DNA of 13,007 bases from Prevotellaceae bacterium UBA2718 (lineage in GTDB: Bacteria > Bacteroidota > Bacteroidia > Bacteroidales > Bacteroidaceae). Below, piece after piece: positions 7,351-13,007 of the stretch. The stretch spans positions 5,761 through 18,767 of the forward strand of contig DEKQ01000072.1 of NCBI GenBank assembly GCA_002353975.1. Reading direction: 5' to 3'. The position numbers were made by a program, and so were the translations under genes. The first letter of the stretch is position 1. Every line of letters begins with the position of its first letter. Below the pieces are notes generated by a model. That model saw nothing but the letters and a program-made list of their open reading frames with translations, had not been told where the DNA came from and made no database searches.

Positions 7351-7372
7351 CACCAACAAAATATCACACAGC

Positions 7373-8218
7373 GTGAAAATAAAGGATGTCATCAGTACCC
7401 TTGAGCGTTTCGCGCCTTTGCCCCTACAGGAAGACTACGATAATGCCGGCTTGCAATTGGGATTGACAGATACGCAGGAAGTCTCAGGGGCATTGTTGTG
7501 TCTGGACGTGACGGAGGCTGTGGTCGATGAGGCTGTGGCCTTAGGTTGTAATCTCATTGTGAGCCATCATCCGCTCATCTTCCGTCCGCTGAAGCATCTC
7601 ACTGACGAGAATCAGGTGCAGCGCACGGTTCGGAAGGCCATTGTCAACAACGTGGCGCTTATCTCCATGCACACCAATCTAGACAATGCCGTGGGAGGCG
7701 TGAACTGGAAAATGGCAGAGAAAATGGGAGCCCGCCCCCTCACAGAGGGAGAGGAGCTTCAGGAAGAAGTTTCTTTGCAGGAGTCAGGCGAGGCAAGCAA
7801 CGTCAAGTCTCCCCTCCTTTCGGGAGGGGTCGGGGGTGGGCTTCCTCTTTTTGCGCAGTTATCTGAACCAGTGGCTGCCGCCGATTTTATTCAGATGCTG
7901 AAGCGCACGTTTGATGTGGAATGTGTGATGGCCAATGAATTGCTGCAGCGCCCCATCCGTAAGGTAGCTCTTTGCGGCGGTGCCGGTTCGTTCTGTCTTG
8001 GTGAAGCCATCCGCAGCGGAGCCGATGCCTTCGTGACGGGCGAGATGGGTTATCACGAGTATTTCGGCCATGAGCAGGAAATCCAGATTGCCGTCATCGG
8101 ACACTATCAGAGCGAACAGTTCACCTGCGAGTTGCTGAAGGAGATCCTGGAGCGAGATTGCCCGGAACTGAAGTGCCACGTCACGAAGTTGAATACCAAT
8201 CCGATACATTATTTTTAA
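7373..8218 (+). CDS. Nif3-like dinuclear metal center protein
   Basis: This 281-residue protein belongs to the NIF3 (YbgI/YqfO) family, whose members form hexameric toroids with two metal ions per subunit. Some are annotated as GTP cyclohydrolase I type 2, but the true role is unsettled. The expected metal ligands are visible: H65-H66 in SHHPLIF, D104 in MHTNLDNAVGG, and H244/E248 in GHYQSEQFTCE. VALCGGAGSF and GADAFVTGEMGYHEYF are further family blocks. The start is GTG; the next residues (KIKDVISTLERFAPLPLQED) are the usual N-terminus and a promoter lies 22 bases upstream. Residues 146-157 are encoded by an inserted G-rich repeat, in a variable loop between the metal-binding halves, so function is probably kept. 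The zinc-ribbon gene follows after 32 bases. Confidence 0.93.
   Translation: MKIKDVISTLERFAPLPLQEDYDNAGLQLGLTDTQEVSGALLCLDVTEAVVDEAVALGCNLIVSHHPLIFRPLKHLTDENQVQRTVRKAIVNNVALISMHTNLDNAVGGVNWKMAEKMGARPLTEGEELQEEVSLQESGEASNVKSPLLSGGVGGGLPLFAQLSEPVAAADFIQMLKRTFDVECVMANELLQRPIRKVALCGGAGSFCLGEAIRSGADAFVTGEMGYHEYFGHEQEIQIAVIGHYQSEQFTCELLKEILERDCPELKCHVTKLNTNPIHYF
7808..7843 (+). repeat. G-rich palindromic repeat element translated in-frame (Nif3 gene)
   Basis: CCCCTCC (7811-7817) pairs with GGAGGGG (7823-7829) across 5 bases, followed by TCGGGGGTGGGCTT. It is read as SPLLSGGVGGGL (residues 146-157 of the Nif3-like protein). It has the same orientation, the same reading phase and the same G-rich tail ending in GGGCTT as the copy in the beta-barrel gene, though the two genes are unrelated. 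Confidence 0.75.
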
Positions 8219-8250
8219 TTCACAGATATATTATTTCAAACGTATAAAAT

Positions 8251-9084
8251 ATGGCAAAGAAAGATCCAACAGACTTGTCAGTTGAAGAGAAACTGAAAAC
8301 CCTTTACCAGTTGCAGACCACTCTTTCAAGTATCGACGAGAAGCGAGCTCTCCGCGGAGAACTGCCCCTCGAAGTGCAGGACTTGGAAGATGAGATTGAA
8401 GGTCTGACCACACGTGTGGAGAAGATTGAAAGTGAGATTAGCGACTTTAAGGCAGCTATCACTCAGAAGAACGGTGAGATTGCCAATGCTGAAGCTAGCG
8501 TGGAGCGTTACAAGACGCAACTCAACGATGTGAAGAACAACCGTGAGTACGACACGCTTTCGAAGGAAATCGAATTCCAGGAGCTGGAAATCCAGCTCTG
8601 CCAGAAGAAGATCCGTGAGGCCAATGTCCGTATTGAGGAGCGTAAGGCTGATCTGGCACAGGCTCAGGAGATTATCGCAGACCGTCGTCAGGCACTCGAT
8701 GAGAAGAAGAACGAGCTGGATGAAATCATGGACGAGACCCGTGCCGAGGAAGACCGCCTGAAGGATAAGGCCCGCGAACTGGAGCAGAAGATTGAGTCAC
8801 GCCTGCTCACTTCGTTCAAGCGTATCCGCAAGAACGCCCGCAACGGTCTGGGCATCGTGTATGTGCAGCGTGATGCCTGCGGTGGTTGCTTCAACAAGAT
8901 TCCGCCCCAGCGCCAGCTCGACATCAAGATGCACAAGAAGATTATCGTTTGCGAATACTGCGGCCGTATCCTCATTGATCCGGAACTTGCCGGCGTGAAG
9001 ATCGACAAGCCCGTCACCGACGAAAAGCCCAAGCGCAAGCGCGCTATCCGCAAGAAGAAGGACGAAGACGCTGCTGAGGATTAA
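8251..9084 (+). CDS. Coiled-coil C4 zinc-ribbon protein
   Basis: The 277-residue protein is a long charged coiled coil from about residue 10 to 190 (EEKLKTLYQLQTTLSSIDEK, later LDEKKNELDEIMDETRAEED). It ends in a C4 zinc ribbon with C210-GG-C213 and C234-EY-C237, followed by LIDPEL and a basic tail (KPKRKRAIRKKKDEDAAED). This is the widespread family of zinc-ribbon proteins often encoded next to a Nif3 gene; the chlamydial member CdsZ is the best-known relative. The molecular role is unclear, and binding of nucleic acid or a protein partner through the ribbon is plausible. The ATG is 32 bases after the Nif3 stop and I see no promoter between, so the two are probably co-transcribed. It favours codons such as CGT and AAG, which suggests good expression. 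Confidence 0.9.
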   Translation: MAKKDPTDLSVEEKLKTLYQLQTTLSSIDEKRALRGELPLEVQDLEDEIEGLTTRVEKIESEISDFKAAITQKNGEIANAEASVERYKTQLNDVKNNREYDTLSKEIEFQELEIQLCQKKIREANVRIEERKADLAQAQEIIADRRQALDEKKNELDEIMDETRAEEDRLKDKARELEQKIESRLLTSFKRIRKNARNGLGIVYVQRDACGGCFNKIPPQRQLDIKMHKKIIVCEYCGRILIDPELAGVKIDKPVTDEKPKRKRAIRKKKDEDAAED

Positions 9085-9168
9085 TTCCCCGGCAGTGCCT
9101 TCCTCGTTTTTCCTATGAAAACATATCAATGAATCTATAATTATCAACTTAATAAAATCTAAAGTATT

Positions 9169-10491
9169 ATGAGCCAGAAACAACAAAACGGAAGTGTCAT
9201 CGCCATTGTCACGATGTTCTTCCTTTATGCAATGATTTCATTCGTTACCAATCTGGGAGCACCTATCGGCGTCATCTGGAAGAACCAGCCTGAAATCGGC
9301 GGTAGCAACGTGCTCGGCATCATGGGTAACTTCATGAACTTCTTTGCTTACCTCTTCATGGGTATCCCTGCTGGTAAGATGCTGACCAAGGTGGGCTACA
9401 AGAAGACAGCCCTCATCGGTATTGCCGTGGGCTTCTTCGGTGTGCTGATCCAGTATCTTTCAGGTTTCTCAGGTGGTATCCCCGGATTCTGCGTGTATCT
9501 GCTGGGCGCATTCATTTCCGGTTTCTCCGTTTGTATCCTGAATACGGTGGTTAACCCCATGCTCAACCTGCTCGGTGGCGGCGGTAACCGCGGTAACCAA
9601 CTCAATATGATCGGTGGTACGCTGAACTCTCTTTCCGGCACGCTGACCCCCATGCTCGTGGGTGCGCTCATCGGAACGGTGACTGCCAATACCCAGATGG
9701 CCGACGTGAACCTCGTGATGTATATCGCCATGACGGTGTTTGCCCTGGCCTTCATCATCCTCAACTTTATTCCTATTGAGGATCCCGAGATGGGTAAGGT
9801 GACGTCTGAGACCAAGTTCGAGCATTCTCCCTGGTCATTCCGCCACACACTGCTCGGTGTGATTGCCATCTTCGTCTATGTAGGTGTTGAGGTGGGTATC
9901 CCCGGTGGTATGAACTTCTATCTCTCCGACACCACGGCCAATGGAGCTTGGGTGAATCCCGAAGCCATTGCCAATGCTGCCACCATCGGTGGTGCAGTGG
10001 CTGCCATGTACTGGCTGCTGATGCTTGTCGGACGTATGGTGGCCGGAACAATCGCCGGTAAGGTTTCTTCCCGTCAGATGATGCTGGCCACTACGGCTGT
10101 CGGCATGATCCTGATCGTGGCTGCCATCCTCATTCCGAAGTCGGTGACCGTTACCATGCCTATCGTGGATATCATGAAGTTTGAGGTCTATTCGGTGATG
10201 GTTCCGCTGAGCGTACTGCTGCTCGTGCTTGTAGGTCTCTGCACATCGGTGATGTGGGCATCTATCTTCAACCTTGCCACCGAAGGACTCGGCAAATACA
10301 CAGCTCAGGCCAGTGGTATCTTCATGATGATGGTTGTAGGTGGTGGCGTTCTGCCCGTTGTGCAGAATTTCTTCGCCGACATCATGGGTTACATGCCCAG
10401 CTATTTCGTCTATCTGCTGGCTATGGCCTACATGTTCTACTATGCGCTGATTGGTTGCAAGAACGTGAACAAGGACATCCCCGTGGATTGA
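9169..10491 (+). CDS. MFS transporter, probable FHS-type sugar/proton symporter
   Basis: This 440-residue protein is very hydrophobic, with about 12 membrane segments, and belongs to the major facilitator superfamily. The first helix (VIAIVTMFFLYAMISFVTNL) leads to the loop GIPAGKMLTKVGYKKTA, which carries the MFS signature between helices 2 and 3. VVNPMLNLLGG (N129), followed by QLNMIGGTLNSLSGTLTPML, resembles the NP...LG...LN...NSLG block of the FucP/GluP group (fucose-galactose-glucose:H+ symporters). The substrate cannot be read from sequence. Codon use is strongly biased (GGT, ATC, CTG, AAG), suggesting high expression. It lies 84 bases after the zinc-ribbon gene with no canonical promoter seen, and is followed by a strong hairpin. 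The MFS call is secure; the sugar-symporter subgroup is moderately supported. Confidence 0.88.
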   Translation: MSQKQQNGSVIAIVTMFFLYAMISFVTNLGAPIGVIWKNQPEIGGSNVLGIMGNFMNFFAYLFMGIPAGKMLTKVGYKKTALIGIAVGFFGVLIQYLSGFSGGIPGFCVYLLGAFISGFSVCILNTVVNPMLNLLGGGGNRGNQLNMIGGTLNSLSGTLTPMLVGALIGTVTANTQMADVNLVMYIAMTVFALAFIILNFIPIEDPEMGKVTSETKFEHSPWSFRHTLLGVIAIFVYVGVEVGIPGGMNFYLSDTTANGAWVNPEAIANAATIGGAVAAMYWLLMLVGRMVAGTIAGKVSSRQMMLATTAVGMILIVAAILIPKSVTVTMPIVDIMKFEVYSVMVPLSVLLLVLVGLCTSVMWASIFNLATEGLGKYTAQASGIFMMMVVGGGVLPVVQNFFADIMGYMPSYFVYLLAMAYMFYYALIGCKNVNKDIPVD

Positions 10492-10513
10492 TCGTAGAAA
10501 CGCCGAAAAATAC

Positions 10514-10549
10514 GCAGGGCCGCATTCCTTTCATGGGATGCGGCCCTGC
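10514..10549 (+). terminator. Strong hairpin, probable transcription terminator
   Basis: GCAGGGCCGCATTCC (10514-10528) pairs with GGGATGCGGCCCTGC (10535-10549) over 15 bp with one G-U pair and a 6-base loop. It begins 23 bases after the transporter stop codon. No T-run follows, so it may work as a terminator with help, or as a 3' end stabiliser. Confidence 0.65.
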
Positions 10550-10648
10550 TGCTTGCTGTGTTCTCGGAATCAGAAACTATCCTGTTTCGCTTTCATCTTT
10601 CGTGTTTTCCAATTTGGATACATTACAATAAAAATCATAACTTTTATG

Positions 10649-10678
10649 TTGGAAAATGCGCGGTTTTTATTATCTTTG
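10649..10678 (+). promoter_or_regulatory. Bacteroidetes-type promoter of the TonB-dependent receptor
   Basis: TTG at 10649-10651, a 19-bp spacer and TATCTTTG at 10671-10678 match the -33/-7 consensus. The ATG follows 37 bases after the -7 box, leaving a leader of roughly 30 bases. I see no clear Fur-type or other operator overlapping it. Confidence 0.82.
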
Positions 10679-10715
10679 TGCCCAAATTTTGTGTTATATA
10701 TAAGCAATTAGTATC

Positions 10716-12599
10716 ATGAAGTTGAGCATTTTCTTTTCGATGGCACTTCTGGCGATGGGTTTTGGCACAGCACAGGCTCAGAACGACACGGCGACTATTG
10801 CGCTTGAGAATGTTGTCGTCACGGGAACCCGTTCGGCAACCGACGTGCGCCATCTCCCTATGACGGTCAATGTGATTAACCGCCAGAAACTCACCGAGAG
10901 TTTCCGTCCCAATATGTTGCCTACACTTACAGAGCAAGTGCCGGGCCTTTTCACCACGGCCCGTGGTATGATGGGCTATGGCGTCAGTGGTGGCGCTGCC
11001 GGCGGCATTAATTTCCGCGGTATCAGCGGTGGTGCCGGACAGTTGATGGTTCTCATCGACGGTCATCCGCAGTATCAGGGAGTCTATGGTCATCCCATAT
11101 CCGACAGCTATCAGACGATGATGGCCGAGCGTGTGGAAGTGCTCCGTGGCCCTGCCTCGGTGCTTTATGGCAGCAATGCGATGGGTGGCGTCATCAATAT
11201 CGTTACGCGCGGCATGCACCGTGACGGTGTTCGCACGAATGTCAATCTCGGTGCCGGTTCTTGGGGAACGTTTCAGGCAGAAGTGTCTAATCAGGTACGC
11301 TCTGGTCGATTCTCCAGCACCGTTGCTGCCCAGTATGGCCGCAGCGACAACCATCGTCCGCGTATGGGCTTTGAGCAGTATGGCGGTTATTTGAAACTGG
11401 CTTATGATTTCAATGAGCATTGGAATGCTTTCGTCGATGGCAATCTGACGCGTTTCAATGCTTCGAATCCCGGAACAGTGGATGCTCCCATTTACGAAGG
11501 TGACCAGTGGATCACGCGCGGAGCCGTGGCGCTGGGTGTTGAAAACCATTACGACCGCATGAGCGGACGCATCAGCGTGTATGACAATTTCGGATTCCAT
11601 AAGATTAACGACGGCTACGGCGAGGGACAGCAACCCCAGAAACGTCTCTTCCGTTCGAAAGATGCTTTGGCTGGTGTGAGCCTCTATCAGAGTTTCAACC
11701 TCTTCGAAGGTAACCGTCTGACCGTGGGTTTTGACTATCAGCACATCTATGGCCGAGCTTATTACACGTCGCGTGAGACAGGCGAAGTGCTGGAGACGCA
11801 GAATAAACAGAGTGCCCATTCCCATCGCAACGAAGTGGCCGGATACGTTGATTTCCGACAGGACATCCTTTCCTGGCTTACGGTGGATGCCGGGCTCCGC
11901 ATAGATCATCATTCCGTGACAGGTACGGAACTGATTCCGCAGGGCGGAGTCGTTATCCGTCCGATAGAAACCGGCGAAATCAAGGCCATGGTGAACAAGG
12001 GCTTCCGCAATCCCACCATGCGTGAGATGTACCTCTATCCTCCGTCGAATGAAGACCTGAAGCCCGAGCGCCTGATGAACTACGAACTCTCTTGGAGACA
12101 TAAACTGCCGGCTACTGGGTTCTCCTATGGCGTGAACCTTTTCTACCTGAAGGGCGACAATATGATACAGACCGTGCGCATCGACGGTAAACCGCGCAAT
12201 GTGAACACCGGTGAAATAGAAAACTACGGCGTGGAAGTGGAGGCTTCCTATGCGTTGAATACCCACTGGAGCCTGAATGCCAACCATTCCTACGTCCACA
12301 TGAAGAATCCCGTGCTCGGCTCACCTGAAAACAAGAGCTATCTGGGTGCCACCTGGCATCAGGGCAAATGGAATGCCAGCTTAGGCATGATGAATATCCA
12401 GTCACTCTACACGGCCGTAGGCGAGAACGAGTCGAAAGAAAATTTCCTTCTGCTGAATGTCACGCTTGGCTATCAGCTGACTAAGAACGTAGCCTTGTGG
12501 GCGAAAGGGGAGAACCTGCTGGCTCAGCGCTATGAGATCAATGCCGGCTTCCCCATGCCGAGAGCCACCTTCATGGGCGGTGTGAACATCAATTTCTGA
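10716..12599 (+). CDS. TonB-dependent outer-membrane receptor
   Basis: This 627-residue protein starts with a signal peptide (MKLSIFFSMALLAMGFGTAQ, cleavage near residue 22). A possible TonB box, ENVVVTGTR (31-39), follows, and then the plug domain to about residue 166: LPMTVNVINRQKL, LTEQVPGL, GGINFRGISGG, LMVLIDGHPQYQGVYG and EVLRGPASVLYGSNAMGGVI. The remaining 460 residues are a 22-strand-type barrel with NKGFRNPTMREMYLYPPSNE and LKPERLMNYELSWRH, ending in the aromatic terminus NINF. It lacks the N-terminal carboxypeptidase-like domain and the large size of SusC proteins, so it resembles receptors for siderophores, heme, cobalamin or metal complexes. The ligand is not identifiable. It has its own promoter and is followed after 7 bases by a DUF1893 gene, probably in one transcript. 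Confidence 0.95.
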   Translation: MKLSIFFSMALLAMGFGTAQAQNDTATIALENVVVTGTRSATDVRHLPMTVNVINRQKLTESFRPNMLPTLTEQVPGLFTTARGMMGYGVSGGAAGGINFRGISGGAGQLMVLIDGHPQYQGVYGHPISDSYQTMMAERVEVLRGPASVLYGSNAMGGVINIVTRGMHRDGVRTNVNLGAGSWGTFQAEVSNQVRSGRFSSTVAAQYGRSDNHRPRMGFEQYGGYLKLAYDFNEHWNAFVDGNLTRFNASNPGTVDAPIYEGDQWITRGAVALGVENHYDRMSGRISVYDNFGFHKINDGYGEGQQPQKRLFRSKDALAGVSLYQSFNLFEGNRLTVGFDYQHIYGRAYYTSRETGEVLETQNKQSAHSHRNEVAGYVDFRQDILSWLTVDAGLRIDHHSVTGTELIPQGGVVIRPIETGEIKAMVNKGFRNPTMREMYLYPPSNEDLKPERLMNYELSWRHKLPATGFSYGVNLFYLKGDNMIQTVRIDGKPRNVNTGEIENYGVEVEASYALNTHWSLNANHSYVHMKNPVLGSPENKSYLGATWHQGKWNASLGMMNIQSLYTAVGENESKENFLLLNVTLGYQLTKNVALWAKGENLLAQRYEINAGFPMPRATFMGGVNINF

Positions 12600-12606
12600 A
12601 TCTGGC

Positions 12607-13007
12607 ATGGAAGAGCTCAAGCGTCTTTTGCAACGCGAGGAAGTACGGGGCGTCGTGCGTACGGCCACAGGTGAGATTCGGGAATTCCACCGGCAGGGAG
12701 TCATCGACCTCTTCACGCTCCTCACCGAAGCCCCCCAGATGCTCCAAGGCTCACAGATAGCCGATCGCGTAATTGGCCGCGGAGCAGCCTTGCTGATGGT
12801 GAAGGGTGGAGTACAAGAAGCCTTTGCCTACGTCATTAGTGAGTCGGCATTAAGCATTTTCAAGCAGGCTGGCATACCCGTCACCTATAACTCCCTGCAG
12901 CCGCATATCATCAATCGCACCGGCACCGACATCTGTCCCGTGGAGAAACTTACCTCATCCACCAGCGATCCTGACGAAGCCTACGAGCGAATCAAGGCTT
13001 TCCTCCA
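12607..13007 (+). CDS. DUF1893 (TM1506-like) protein, partial at window end
   Basis: An open frame begins 7 bases after the receptor stop and runs off the window with 133 codons and no stop. The conserved blocks of the DUF1893 family are present: RGVIDLFTL-like text (QGVIDLFTLLTE), IADRVIGRGAALLMVKGG, AYVISESALSIFKQAGI, and the C-terminal IINRTGTDICPVEKL. The Thermotoga member TM1506 has a cytidine-deaminase-like fold, but its biological role is not known. No signal peptide is present, so it should be cytoplasmic. Tight linkage to a TonB receptor suggests an accessory or regulatory role in using the imported ligand, which is inference. The family is nearly complete here; only the C-terminal end is missing. 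Confidence 0.85.
   Translation, partial: MEELKRLLQREEVRGVVRTATGEIREFHRQGVIDLFTLLTEAPQMLQGSQIADRVIGRGAALLMVKGGVQEAFAYVISESALSIFKQAGIPVTYNSLQPHIINRTGTDICPVEKLTSSTSDPDEAYERIKAFL

Noticed and set aside
10644..12299. A 551-codon open frame on the minus strand
   Set aside because: It lies wholly opposite the well-supported TonB receptor, has no recognisable domain or signal, and its His/Thr-rich composition is that of an antisense shadow of biased codons.

Overview
The window looks like a piece of a Bacteroidales chromosome, most probably Prevotella or a close relative. Three promoters fit the Bacteroidetes sigma-ABfr pattern (TTTG or TTG, 19-20 bp, TAnnTTTG). Starts lack a Shine-Dalgarno sequence. 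The proteins (outer-membrane beta-barrels with an N-terminal carboxypeptidase-regulatory-like domain, a TlpA-like secreted protein, an FHS-type transporter) and the simple intergenic repeats are also typical of that group. All genes I can support lie on the plus strand.

Region 1 (1-6627) holds a probable four-gene envelope locus. A non-coding leader carries a tandem array of about 23-bp palindromic units (123-229). It is followed by an ECF sigma factor (355-897), an 8-bp-overlapping single-pass membrane protein that is probably its anti-sigma factor (890-1504), a secreted thioredoxin-fold protein whose CxxC site is changed to HxxC (1655-3634), and a 964-residue outer-membrane beta-barrel protein (3733-6627). 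I see no standard housekeeping promoter before the last two genes, so read-through or sigma-dependent expression is plausible but unproven.

Region 2 (6628-7372) holds a small gene of unknown function with its own clear promoter (6751-7116). Its last codons run into a GTGAAAAGTGAA-type repeat. After it comes a repeat-rich spacer with two direct copies and one shortened inverted copy of a promoter-like element.

Region 3 (7373-10549) holds a Nif3-family dinuclear-metal protein, a coiled-coil C4 zinc-ribbon protein and an FHS-type MFS transporter, ending in a strong hairpin at 10514-10549. Nif3 plus zinc ribbon is a recurrent bacterial gene pair.

Region 4 (10649-13007) has a clear promoter, a classical TonB-dependent receptor (10716-12599) and, 7 bp downstream, the start of a DUF1893 (TM1506-like) gene cut by the window end.

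The most unusual signal is a G-rich palindromic repeat family found at three places. Two copies sit inside unrelated genes in the same orientation and the same reading frame, adding SPL-GG-x-GGGL-type peptides to the beta-barrel protein and to the Nif3 protein. No CRISPR array, tRNA, rRNA, transposase or attachment site was seen.
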